This document shows, piece after piece, positions 48,805 through 57,082 of a stretch of DNA of 64,000 nt (its first letter is position 1; the number at the start of each line of letters is the position of its first letter). The notes beneath the pieces were generated by a model. It was given only the letters and a program-made list of their open reading frames with translations. It was not told where the DNA came from and ran no database searches. The translations under genes and the position numbers were made by a program. This stretch comes from JAGXQV01 sp964527565. Lineage in GTDB: Bacteria > Pseudomonadota > Gammaproteobacteria > Burkholderiales > Sulfuricellaceae. The stretch covers positions 1 to 64,000 of the forward strand of contig CAZGOY010000006.1 of the NCBI GenBank assembly GCA_964527565.1, given 5' to 3'.

Positions 48805-49419
48805 TTACTGCGGGATCTTGCCGATAAAGCGGTCCACGCTTTCCAGCAGACCGGCTATCGACGGCACGTTCATCAGGAAGGCAACGTAACCGTGTATTTC
48901 GCGCTTTTCCATGATGAAGTCGATGTAGATGAAGAGCACGTAATCGTCGGCATCCTTGTCGTCGGCATGCAGGATTTCCCGGCTTGTCCCCAGGCGGAAC
49001 GTGGGCAGGGTCGAGGTGAATTTGCCGCCGACGATGTTCGCAATGGTACCGATGCAGGCGTTGAGAATGATGTTGCCGATCTCGCTCATGGCCTCCTGTT
49101 CCAGTTCGGACAGTTCCTCCAGGGGAAACGCCTCGCCCACCATCATGCGCACGATCTCCAGGCTGCGCTCCTCGGGAAACATCAGGATCGCCTCGGCATC
49201 GAAAGTGCCCTTGTAGGTCTGGGTCACGCCGCAAATGCGCTTTTGCTCGCCGCTGCCCAGCGATTCCGCCGCATCGCCGACGGTCATGAAGCGGAACGAC
49301 GGCACCGCCAGGGTGATTTCCTCGTTGACGATGCTGCTCATGGCGGCCGCCGCGCGCCCGATGCTGATGTTGAAAATCTCCACCAGCGCATCGTGCTGAA
49401 TATCGGAAAGGGTAATCAT
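48805..49419 (-). CDS. CheC-like phosphatase
   Basis: 204 residues. Both active-site signatures (D/S)-x3-E-x2-N-x22-P of CheC are readable: DALVEIFN with Pro 22 residues after the Asn in the first half, and a second copy EAMSEIGN, again with Pro 22 residues later, in which the Asp/Ser position is Glu. CheC dephosphorylates CheY-P. It overlaps the receiver gene upstream by four bases, so that receiver is its probable substrate. No chemoreceptor or CheA gene is nearby. Confidence 0.85.
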   Translation of the reverse strand: MITLSDIQHDALVEIFNISIGRAAAAMSSIVNEEITLAVPSFRFMTVGDAAESLGSGEQKRICGVTQTYKGTFDAEAILMFPEERSLEIVRMMVGEAFPLEELSELEQEAMSEIGNIILNACIGTIANIVGGKFTSTLPTFRLGTSREILHADDKDADDYVLFIYIDFIMEKREIHGYVAFLMNVPSIAGLLESVDRFIGKIPQ

Positions 49420-49790
49420 GACTTTTTATCCAGACAGGCCAGAACCTGCGCCACACAATTTTCGGTGATGGGCTTCTCGACGAAACCGATGCCCAGTTCC
49501 TGCGCCTTGCGATGCGAGCTTTCCTGAATGTTGCCGGTCAGCATGACGATGCACGCCCCCGGACACTCCTTGACCAGGATTTCCGCCGCCGCGATGCCGC
49601 CCATGCCCGGCATATTGATATCCAGCGTGATCAGGTGCGGAATGGTGGTACGGATTTTTTCCAGCGCCTCTTCGCCGCTGGCGGCCTCTTCCATGATCCA
49701 GTGCGGGTGTTTCGCCAGGATCATCGAGCGGATCATCATCCGCGAAACGCGACTGTCGTCAACGATCAAAACCGTTTTTGCCTCACTCAT
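49416..49790 (-). CDS. CheY-like single-domain response regulator
   Basis: 124 residues from ATG 49790: receiver with DD at 11-12, Asp57 in ITLDINMPGMGG, Thr in VMLTGN and Lys in FVEKPIT. No output domain. A GGAGG lies 12 bases upstream. Coupled to the CheC-like phosphatase gene. It could switch a flagellar or other target; which one is not visible. Confidence 0.9.
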   Translation of the reverse strand: MSEAKTVLIVDDSRVSRMMIRSMILAKHPHWIMEEAASGEEALEKIRTTIPHLITLDINMPGMGGIAAAEILVKECPGACIVMLTGNIQESSHRKAQELGIGFVEKPITENCVAQVLACLDKKS

Positions 49791-49851
49791 GACTTGCTGC
49801 AACCTCCCTGATTTTCTCGCAGAAATATAGCATGTTTGCAGCGCCGTCCGC

Positions 49852-50418
49852 CTATTCCGCCGACCACGCGCCGCGAATTATTTTCTCCGCCCAGAACAGG
49901 CCGATCAGGGTTTTGGCATCGCTGATGCGGCCTTCACGCATCCAGGACATGGCTTGCTCCAGCGTCAGGACGGTATTGTCCAGAAACTCGTCCTCGTCGC
50001 GCTGGTGTTTGTGCTCGGTCAGGCCGCGCGCCAGATAGACCAGGATGCGTTCGTCAGAATAGCCGATGCACGGATGCAAAGTGGTCAGGTATTGCCAAGA
50101 CGCGGCGGCAAAGCCGGTTTCCTCAAGCAACTCGCGCTGGCCGCAGCGCAAGGGTCCCTCGCCGACGTCGATCTTGCCGGCGGGCAATTCATAAAACTCG
50201 CGCCGCAACGGATAGCGGAATTGCCGCACCAGCAGGATGTCGCCGTTGTCCAGCACCGGCACCACCACCACGGCACCGGGGTGGGTGATGTATTCGCGCG
50301 TCGCCTCCTTGCCGTTGGGCAGACGCACGGCGTCTTCGCGCACATGTAGCAGGCGCCCGTCGTAAACCGCGCGGGAGGAAAGCTCGTGTTCCGTCAGGTC
50401 AGGCCCATTCATTATCAT
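49852..50418 (-). CDS. nudF: NUDIX ADP-ribose pyrophosphatase
   Basis: 188 residues. The Nudix box G-x5-E-x7-REUxEExGU is complete: GKIDVGE, then RELLEETGF. Upstream AGVVVVP-like strand HPGAVVVVPVLDNGDILLV and ELPAGKID match the ADP-ribose pyrophosphatase subfamily, which hydrolyses ADP-ribose to AMP and ribose 5-phosphate. The start may be ATG 50418 or 50412. Confidence 0.9.
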   Translation of the reverse strand: MIMNGPDLTEHELSSRAVYDGRLLHVREDAVRLPNGKEATREYITHPGAVVVVPVLDNGDILLVRQFRYPLRREFYELPAGKIDVGEGPLRCGQRELLEETGFAAASWQYLTTLHPCIGYSDERILVYLARGLTEHKHQRDEDEFLDNTVLTLEQAMSWMREGRISDAKTLIGLFWAEKIIRGAWSAE

Positions 50419-50433
50419 TCCCGAGTAAAACAG

Positions 50434-50462
50434 TTGACTATTGTTGAGCGATTGAGTATGGT
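50434..50462 (+). promoter_or_regulatory. Promoter of the ABM-like small protein
   Basis: TTGACT (50434-50439), a 17-base spacer and TATGGT (50457-50462) form a plausible sigma70 promoter. It leads into an 80-base AT-rich leader ending in AAGGAGC ahead of the start codon at 50543, suggesting strong expression. Confidence 0.55.
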
Positions 50463-50542
50463 GTTAGCCATAGAGGGTGCAAATGACTCTATCAATGCAA
50501 TCTATCCATTAGTATGTAGCGATATTCTGAAAGGAGCACATC

Positions 50543-51007
50543 ATGTCCAGCCTCATCAACGGGTTCAATTCCGACGGCATCATCACCATCAACCGCGTTC
50601 TGCTCAAGCCGGAATACAGCGTCGATGACTTGCAGGAGCGCGTCGCCATGCTATGCGAAAACGTCAAGACCTACCACTCCGGCACCGGCTTCGTCGGCGG
50701 CTTCGTCTGCCTCAACAGCGGCATGATCTCCAACGAAGGTAGCACCACCGGCCAGGCCGTGTCCAGCCCGCTCAAGGACAAGGAAGCGCTGATCATCACC
50801 TTCTGGCGCTCCTTCGCGGAGCACGAGCAATCGCATCGCAGCCCGACTTTCCAACCCCTGTTCCAGCAGGTGCTGGAACTGTGCGAAAACGGCAACGAGG
50901 AAATCGCCTACTCCATGCTGTGGTCGGGCGCGGCGTACAACCCGGAACAAGCCCAGGCAGCGAAAGCCGCCAAGGAAAAATACGCGGATTTGCGCCTGGC
51001 GTCCTAA
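50543..51007 (+). CDS. Small conserved protein, ABM-like fold possible
   Basis: 154 residues preceded by AAGGAGC. The middle resembles a ferredoxin-like antibiotic-biosynthesis-monooxygenase (ABM) domain: GFVGGFVCLNSG, then EALIITFWRSFAEHEQSHRS with a conserved-looking His. Assignment is weak. No membrane segment or signal. Its own promoter is at 50434-50462. The stop TAA falls within the CTAA target duplication of the MITE inserted immediately after it. Confidence 0.7.
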   Translation: MSSLINGFNSDGIITINRVLLKPEYSVDDLQERVAMLCENVKTYHSGTGFVGGFVCLNSGMISNEGSTTGQAVSSPLKDKEALIITFWRSFAEHEQSHRSPTFQPLFQQVLELCENGNEEIAYSMLWSGAAYNPEQAQAAKAAKEKYADLRLAS

Positions 51008-51183
51008 CCCTACTTTGTCAGATTTCAAGACAAGTGGCGTTAGAATGTCCCTTCCCCCACGGGGGAAGGACAGGATGGGGGCGAGCAAATCATTCAACCG
51101 CTTGATTTAAAAGCCCCCACCCCAACCCTCCCCCGTTGGGGGAGGGAGCCAAAACCGTTGCAAGTCAATCTGACAAAGTAGAA
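51008..51183. mobile_element. MITE copy 2 (176 bp)
   Basis: The 5' inverted repeat is CCCTACTTTGTCAGATT (51008-51024; two terminal mismatches to copy 1) and the 3' repeat AATCTGACAAAGTAGAA (51167-51183). CTAA occurs directly outside both ends (51004-51007 and 51184-51187), again a 4-bp target duplication. The interior matches copy 1 in reverse orientation, including the CCCCCACGGGGG and CCCCCGTTGGGGG hairpins. No coding capacity. Confidence 0.8.
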
Positions 51184-51195
51184 CTAAGCCTGCGT

Positions 51196-51891
51196 TTATG
51201 CCGTCCGCGCGGCGACGGTGGCGGCGAACGTGTCCAGCACCGGCTGGATGCGTTCGCGCTTCAGCTTGAGCGCGGCCTGGTTGACGACCAGGCGCGAACT
51301 GATGGGGCACACCTCTTCCACCGCCACCAGGTTGTTGGCCCTGAGCGTGCCGCCGCTGGAAACCAGATCGACGATGACATCCGCCAGCCCGACCAACGGC
51401 GCCAGTTCCATGGAGCCGTACAGTTTGATGAGGTTGACGTGGACCCCCTTGCGGGCGAAATGCTCGCGCGCGGTTTCCACGTACTTGGTCGCCACCCGCA
51501 GGCGGGCGCCGCGCTGCACGGCGGCGGCATAGTCGAAGCCGACGGGCACCGCCACCATCATGCGGCAGCGCGCGATCTGCAAATCCAGCGGCTGATACAG
51601 CCCGGAGCCGCCGTGCTCGTCGAGCACGTCCTTGCCGGCCACGCCCAAGTCGGCGGCACCGTATTGCACATAGGTCGGCACGTCGGAAGCGCGCACGATG
51701 ATGAGCCGGATATCCGGCTGGTTGGTTTCCAGGATCAGCTTGCGCGAGGTCTCTGGATCATCCAGCGCCACAATCCCCGCCGCCGCCAGCAAGGGCGCGG
51801 TTTCCTCAAAAATACGGCCCTTGGAAAGGGCGATGGTTATGCCGTTCAATTTATTCTCGCTCAATTTCAGTTGACCCAACCCCGCAAACAC
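51196..51891 (-). CDS. hisG: ATP phosphoribosyltransferase, short form
   Basis: 231 residues from GTG 51891; family similarity begins at about residue 16 (GITIALSKGRIFEE), so TTG 51849 is a plausible alternative start giving 217 residues, the usual short-form length. GAADLGVAGKDVL, VATKYVETAREHF and DLVSSGGTLRANNL are HisG signatures. It catalyses the first step of histidine synthesis; short-form HisG needs the HisZ subunit, which is not encoded here. No other his gene is adjacent: its downstream side is occupied by the MITE. Confidence 0.93.
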   Translation of the reverse strand: MFAGLGQLKLSENKLNGITIALSKGRIFEETAPLLAAAGIVALDDPETSRKLILETNQPDIRLIIVRASDVPTYVQYGAADLGVAGKDVLDEHGGSGLYQPLDLQIARCRMMVAVPVGFDYAAAVQRGARLRVATKYVETAREHFARKGVHVNLIKLYGSMELAPLVGLADVIVDLVSSGGTLRANNLVAVEEVCPISSRLVVNQAALKLKRERIQPVLDTFAATVAARTA

Positions 51892-52005
51892 GGACGCCCC
51901 GGCAATTATCGGCGCGCGCGCCGCATTTTACCGCACTATTTTGGATGGATCATGCAGCAATGAAGATATCGCCGGATGCGCACAAATTCTCCTGCACCAC
52001 GGCGT

Positions 52006-54144
52006 TCAGGGGTTGAGCAGCACGGCGGCGGCGGAGAATGGCGCCTCAGTGCCTGCGGTGATGGCCAGGTACATCACCTGCAAATCCAGGTTGGCGGTGG
52101 GCGTGAGGAAATGGAAATCGTCGATGTAGCCCTCGGCCTGGTCGTTGAGCAGGCTGCCATCGGGCCACAGGAAATTGACGTTGCGCGCGCTGCCCTGCGC
52201 TTCCCAATCCTCGAAATCCACGCTTGCGGCATCGCCGCTTGACGCGCCGTCGGCATAGATCAGCTTTTTCGGGCCGAGGAAGGGCATTCCGGAAGAAGAG
52301 ATCCTTCCGGTGGAGATGGAGGGGTCACCGTAGTAAGCCTTGTAGCGCGCTGCGCCGATATGCAGAGGGAACATCGCCTGCGCGCTTTTGAAGAGCTTCG
52401 GGCAGCCGCCGCTTTCGTACTGCACGTTCCATTTCGTGCCATCCCACACTGCATAGCCGTGGTTCATGCCGTATGTCGAGCAACCGATAACCTGATCGGT
52501 GGTGAAAACCATGAAGCTGCCGACGGCACCGTCCCAGCGCCAGTCGTCGAGCGTCGGCCAGGCGAGCTTGAACTGGCGCGCATTGGTGATTTTCAGGTTG
52601 CTGCCGACGGCATCGCCTTCAACGCCGATTGCCAGGGTCGGCACGCAACCGCCGCCGCTGCTGAAATCGGCCAGCGTGCTGCAGGTGGTCGCGGAGCCGC
52701 TGTTGAAATCGCGGCCACTGTAACCGTCCTGGCTGTCCAGGTAATAGATGCGCGTTTTGCCGTCGCTGCCTTGCGCCTCGAAAAAAGCGCGCACCCTGCC
52801 GCCGAGCGTTGCCGACAAGGGCACGCCCTGTCCGGTCGCCACCGTTTGGACGGCTGCGGTCGAGCCGCTGTCCGGGCCGGTAATGCCGGCACTGCCCGCG
52901 AGACTGGTAAAGGAAAGATAGCTTGCCGGGTCGGCTGCCGAAGTGGTCAGCGAGGTGGTGGCCACCGACAAGCCGTGCTGCCGCATGGCACCGTAATACA
53001 ACTGGATGCGCTCCGCATTCGAGCCGGCTTCCGCGCCGAAACGCGTGGCGCTGATGCGGGCGTTGCCGTCCGCCACGATTTTGCTCAGGCCGGTCACGGC
53101 ATTGCCGCTTCCCTGCAATTGCCAGTATTCCTCGCCGGTGCTGGCTGAAACGAATTCGGAAGCCTGCGCGTCGGTGCATGCCACATTTCCGCAAGCGGTG
53201 ACCGCAACCGCATAGGCGGTTCCCGCCTTCAGCCCGGACAGTTCCGCGCTGCTTGCCGAAGCCGTCGCCGTCGCGCTGACCGCGCTCCCTCCGATGCTCT
53301 CGCTGGCGCTAATCCGGTAGTGATTGACCGTGCCCGAGGAGGGCGCGTTCCAGCTTACCGCCAGTTTGCTCGATGAATGCACGGTGCGGCTTCCCACGGT
53401 CTGCGGCGCCACGTTCGCCAGGGTGATGCCGGACGGCGCGGCAATCGTGCTGACGCCCCCGCTGCTCAGTGCGATCAATTGCGCGGTAGAGAACTGTTCC
53501 TGGGTTTGCGGCGGCAGGGTATTGCTTTGCGCGGTGAAGGTGCCGGTCAGCGGGCTGCCGCTGCCGAAGGCCAGCGAAAGGTTGCGCGCCGCCAGCAGCG
53601 AGGCGCCCCGGAAGGCCGGGTTGGCGCTGCCGCTGATGGTGCCGATGGCGATGTCGTAAGTCAGGTTGAGCGAGGTGCCGATCGTGAAGTCGAGGAGCAG
53701 GCTCGCCGCCGCGCCGCTGGCGGAAACGGTTATCAGCCCCTGGTAACGGTTGCTGCTGCCGCTTTTCTGCCACAAGCCGTCGTAGCCGCTCCCGGCATAG
53801 GTGAACAGCAGGTTACCGCTGATGCTCTGCGGAGCGCCTCCACTGGTGAGGGTGCCGGAAAAACTGGAGCCGCTGACATTGAGCGCCAGCGTCTTGGCGC
53901 CGTTCAGCGACTGTGCGCTGACGCTGCCGCCGCTATGGGAACCGAGAAAAGCCTCGCCGCTGGCCAGCGCCGGGTCGATGCGCAGCACCAATACGCCCCC
54001 GCCCTGCGCTTCCATCAAGATAAAGTAGCCGCCCGCGCTGCTCGACCAGAGTCCGTTGAGAGAGGCCGCGCCCGCCGCGAGTGGCCCGCCCGCCAGGAGC
54101 AGCACCACGCCCAGCTTGAGGAAGGTAAGGATGCGTTGCGTCAT
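52006..54144 (-). CDS. Secreted protein with fibronectin type III domain
   Basis: 712 residues with a signal peptide (LKLGVVLLLAGGPLAAGAA). The mature part starts with a Gly/Ser-rich region about 25-230 of beta-rich repeats, followed by an FnIII domain at about 240-335 (PSGITLANVAPQTVGSRTV to GTAYAVAVTACGN), then an unrecognised region with paired Cys. AGGAGG lies seven bases before the ATG. No sortase or anchor signal. The function is unknown; adhesion or a surface role would be a guess. Confidence 0.8.
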   Translation of the reverse strand: MTQRILTFLKLGVVLLLAGGPLAAGAASLNGLWSSSAGGYFILMEAQGGGVLVLRIDPALASGEAFLGSHSGGSVSAQSLNGAKTLALNVSGSSFSGTLTSGGAPQSISGNLLFTYAGSGYDGLWQKSGSSNRYQGLITVSASGAAASLLLDFTIGTSLNLTYDIAIGTISGSANPAFRGASLLAARNLSLAFGSGSPLTGTFTAQSNTLPPQTQEQFSTAQLIALSSGGVSTIAAPSGITLANVAPQTVGSRTVHSSSKLAVSWNAPSSGTVNHYRISASESIGGSAVSATATASASSAELSGLKAGTAYAVAVTACGNVACTDAQASEFVSASTGEEYWQLQGSGNAVTGLSKIVADGNARISATRFGAEAGSNAERIQLYYGAMRQHGLSVATTSLTTSAADPASYLSFTSLAGSAGITGPDSGSTAAVQTVATGQGVPLSATLGGRVRAFFEAQGSDGKTRIYYLDSQDGYSGRDFNSGSATTCSTLADFSSGGGCVPTLAIGVEGDAVGSNLKITNARQFKLAWPTLDDWRWDGAVGSFMVFTTDQVIGCSTYGMNHGYAVWDGTKWNVQYESGGCPKLFKSAQAMFPLHIGAARYKAYYGDPSISTGRISSSGMPFLGPKKLIYADGASSGDAASVDFEDWEAQGSARNVNFLWPDGSLLNDQAEGYIDDFHFLTPTANLDLQVMYLAITAGTEAPFSAAAVLLNP

Positions 54145-54155
54145 GGTGAAACCTC

Positions 54156-55574
54156 CTAGTCAGGGGTTGATCCCTTTTCAAACTGCGCCAGCCGGGATTT
54201 TGCCAGAGGCGGGTTCTTGGCGAAATAGCGTTTGATGCCGGTGACGATGGCGTGCGCCATCTTGTCCTGGTAATCCTCGTCCTTGAGTTTTTTCTCCTCC
54301 GCGGGATTGGAGATGAAGGCGGTTTCCACCAGGATGGAAGGAATGTCCGGGGATTTCAGCACGGCAAAGCCGGCCTGTTCGACATGGCGCTTGTGCAGGC
54401 GGTTGATGCCGCCGAGCTCGTTCAGCACCGCCTTGCCGAGCTTCAGGCTGTCGTTGATGGTGGCGGTTTGCGACAGATCCAGCAGGGTTTGCTTGAGATA
54501 GACATCCTTGACGTCGATGTTGACGCCGCCGATCAGGTCGGCATCGTTTTCCTTTTTCGCCAGCCAACGCGCGGCGGTTGACGTGGCGCCGCTTTCCGAG
54601 AGAGCGAACACTGACGAACCGGAAGCCTCCGGGGTGATGAAGGCGTCGGCGTGGATGGAAATGAACAGGTCGGCCTTGACGTTGCGCGCCTTGAGAACCC
54701 GTTGCTGCAAGGGGATGAAGTAGTCGCCGTCGCGCACCAGCACCGCGCGCATGTTGGCCTGGCGTCCGATGTGCGCCTTGAGGCGGCGGGCGATGGCCAG
54801 CGTGACATCCTTTTCGCGGGCACCGCTCCGGCCGATGGCGCCGGGGTCCTCGCCGCCGTGTCCGGCGTCGATGGCGATGGTGACCAGGCGCGACACCACG
54901 GGTTTTTCCAGCGTCTTTTCAGGTCCGGCGGTCTTTTCCTGCGCCGGGCTTTCCGCCGCCGGATCGCTGGCTGCGGACGGGGGCAGAAGCGGGTGCATGC
55001 CGGCCTCGGGGGCGGCAGGCGGCGGCTGCCCGCCCGCCGCCGCCTGCGCCATTTCCTTTTGTTCCAGGAAGGCCATCAGCGGGTCCGGCGGCTGCAAGGG
55101 GTAAATGTCCAGCACTAGGCGATGGCCGTAACTGGCGTAGGGCGGCAGGGTGAACACCTGCGGCTTGATCTCGCTCTTGAGGTCGAACACCAGGCGCACC
55201 ACCCCCGGCTTGAAGCGTCCCGCGCGCACCGAGCGGATATAGGGATCGTCAGTCCCCACTTTCGCGGAAAGCCCCTCCAATACGGCATTCAGCTCGACGC
55301 CTTCGAGATCGAGCACCAGCCGTTCGGGATTTTTGACGGAGAAAAAATTGAATTTGACCGGCGCAGCGGATTCCAGCGTCACGCGGGTGTAGTCCGCCGC
55401 CGGCCAGACGCGCGCGGCGGCAATCGTGACAGCGGCCAGAGCGGGCTGGGCGACCAGCAGAACGGCTACGCAGAGGAGCGCCAGGACGGCGCGCAACAAC
55501 CCGCCGTTCAGGGCGGTCCCGCCGCCGCGTCCCCGCTCTCCGCCTCGATGCCATAAGGCAACTGTTGCACGCAT
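54156..55574 (-). CDS. amiC: N-acetylmuramoyl-L-alanine amidase with AMIN domain
   Basis: 472 residues. A hydrophobic segment ending QPALA is the signal peptide, AMIN domain at about 50-150, Pro/Ala-rich linker, Amidase_3 domain at about 240-460 with zinc ligands in IAIDAGHGGEDPGAIG, SIHADAF and the catalytic Glu in ILVETAFISN. It cuts the stem peptide off peptidoglycan at division sites. Overlaps tsaE by 67 bases, which is long, so a later start is possible. amiC could equally be amiB in other schemes. Confidence 0.92.
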   Translation of the reverse strand: MRATVALWHRGGERGRGGGTALNGGLLRAVLALLCVAVLLVAQPALAAVTIAAARVWPAADYTRVTLESAAPVKFNFFSVKNPERLVLDLEGVELNAVLEGLSAKVGTDDPYIRSVRAGRFKPGVVRLVFDLKSEIKPQVFTLPPYASYGHRLVLDIYPLQPPDPLMAFLEQKEMAQAAAGGQPPPAAPEAGMHPLLPPSAASDPAAESPAQEKTAGPEKTLEKPVVSRLVTIAIDAGHGGEDPGAIGRSGAREKDVTLAIARRLKAHIGRQANMRAVLVRDGDYFIPLQQRVLKARNVKADLFISIHADAFITPEASGSSVFALSESGATSTAARWLAKKENDADLIGGVNIDVKDVYLKQTLLDLSQTATINDSLKLGKAVLNELGGINRLHKRHVEQAGFAVLKSPDIPSILVETAFISNPAEEKKLKDEDYQDKMAHAIVTGIKRYFAKNPPLAKSRLAQFEKGSTPD

Positions 55575-56044
55575 TGCCAGCCCTTTCCGGTTCCTGCGGT
55601 GATCCTTGCTTGCCGCCCTTCTCCGGCGGCGCGCAGGGTGATTTCAATATCCGCCGGGGGCAACAGGCCACCCGCTTTCTCAGGCCATTCGACCAGACAG
55701 ATCGAAGTTTCGTTGAAGTATTCGCGGAAGCCCGCTTCTTCCCATTCTTGCGGATCGTTGAATCGATAAAAATCAAAGTGATATAAGTATAAGCTAGAAA
55801 TCACATAAATTTCAACCAGCGTGTAGGTGGGACTCTTCACGCGCCCCGCATAGCCCAGCGCCTGCACCAGTGCGCGTGCCAGCGTGGTCTTCCCCGCCCC
55901 GAGGTCGCCTTTGAGAAAAATGACCATGCCCGGTCTGAGCACGGCGGACAAAGCCGCCCCCAGTTCGGCGGTGGCCTGCTCGTCGGCAAGAAAACGCACA
56001 ATTTCGGGGTGGGGCTGGTTATGATGCGGGTTATGGATTTTCAT
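55508..56044 (-). CDS. tsaE: tRNA threonylcarbamoyladenosine synthesis ATPase TsaE
   Basis: 178 residues from ATG 56044, with GTG 55999 as an alternative. Walker A FLKGDLGAGKTTLARAL, then KSPTYTLVE and HFDFYRFNDPQEWEEAGF are TsaE signatures. TsaE powers t6A modification of tRNA together with TsaB and TsaD. The C-terminus is extended and overlaps amiC. From ATG 56044 the gene would overlap the start of the divergent queG by 12 bases. Confidence 0.93.
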   Translation of the reverse strand: MKIHNPHHNQPHPEIVRFLADEQATAELGAALSAVLRPGMVIFLKGDLGAGKTTLARALVQALGYAGRVKSPTYTLVEIYVISSLYLYHFDFYRFNDPQEWEEAGFREYFNETSICLVEWPEKAGGLLPPADIEITLRAAGEGRQARITAGTGKGWQCVQQLPYGIEAESGDAAAGPP

Positions 56045-57082
56045 GAGCTGGCACAAAACATCAAAATCTGGGGCAGGGAGCTGGGATTTTCGGCGCTCGG
56101 CATCACCGATACCGATCTGCGCGCCGCCGAGCCGCGTTTGCTGGCGTGGCTGGCGCAAGGCCGCCACGGCGAGATGGATTATATGGCATCTCACGGCGTG
56201 AAGCGCAGCCGTCCGGCGGAACTGCTGCCCGGCACCGTGCGCGTCATTTCGGCACGCATGGACTATTTCCCTCAGGAAGCGCGCGACAGCCTAGCGGTGC
56301 TGGCGGACGGCGAGCGGGCGTTCATTTCGCGCTATGCCCTGGGACGCGACTACCATAAAACCCTGCGCGCGCGCCTCCAGCAACTGGCAACGCGCATCCA
56401 GCAAGCGGCGAGCTACGGCCAGGTGCGCGTCTTTACCGATAGCGCGCCGGTCATGGAAACCGAACTGGCCACAAAATCCGGCATTGCCTGGCGCGGCAAG
56501 CACTCGCTCACCCTGACGCGGGAGGCGGGGTCGTGGTTCTTTCTCGGCGAAATCTACACCGATCTGCCGCTTCCCGTGGACGCGCCGCAACCCGGCCATT
56601 GCGGCACCTGCCGCCGCTGCGTGAACGCCTGCCCCACCGGGGCCATCGTGGCGGATTACGTGGTGGATGCGCGCCGCTGCATCTCTTACCTGACCATCGA
56701 ATTGAAAGGCGCCATCCCCGAGGAACTGCGCACGCTCATCGGCAACCGCATCTACGGCTGCGACGATTGCCAGTTGGCGTGCCCCTGGAACCGGCGCGCC
56801 GCCGCGACGCGCGAAGCCGATTTCGCGGTGCGCCACGGTCTGGATGACGCCAAGCTGATCGACCTGTTTCGCTGGGAAGAACCCGAATTCGAGGAAAAAT
56901 TTGCCGGCAGCCCGCTACGCCGCATCGGGCACGAGCGCTGGCTGCGCAACCTGGCGGTGGCGCTCGGCAATGCTCCCGCCTCCCCCGCCGCCGCCCAGGC
57001 GCTGGAAGCGCGCCGCCGGCATCCGTCGGAACTGGTGCGCGAGCATGTGGCATGGGCACTGGCGCAGCAAGGCGGAATGTGA
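56033..57082 (+). CDS. queG: Epoxyqueuosine reductase
   Basis: 349 residues from ATG 56033, with in-frame ATGs at 56021 and 56024. The C-terminal part holds the two [4Fe-4S] motifs CGTCRRCVNACPTGAI and GCDDCQLACPWN; N-terminal region carries KSGIAWRGKHSL and cobalamin-binding segments. QueG reduces epoxyqueuosine to queuosine in tRNA. A HEAT-repeat-like tail (about 305-349) ends the protein. Divergent from tsaE with no intergenic space. Confidence 0.94.
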   Translation: MDFHELAQNIKIWGRELGFSALGITDTDLRAAEPRLLAWLAQGRHGEMDYMASHGVKRSRPAELLPGTVRVISARMDYFPQEARDSLAVLADGERAFISRYALGRDYHKTLRARLQQLATRIQQAASYGQVRVFTDSAPVMETELATKSGIAWRGKHSLTLTREAGSWFFLGEIYTDLPLPVDAPQPGHCGTCRRCVNACPTGAIVADYVVDARRCISYLTIELKGAIPEELRTLIGNRIYGCDDCQLACPWNRRAAATREADFAVRHGLDDAKLIDLFRWEEPEFEEKFAGSPLRRIGHERWLRNLAVALGNAPASPAAAQALEARRRHPSELVREHVAWALAQQGGM

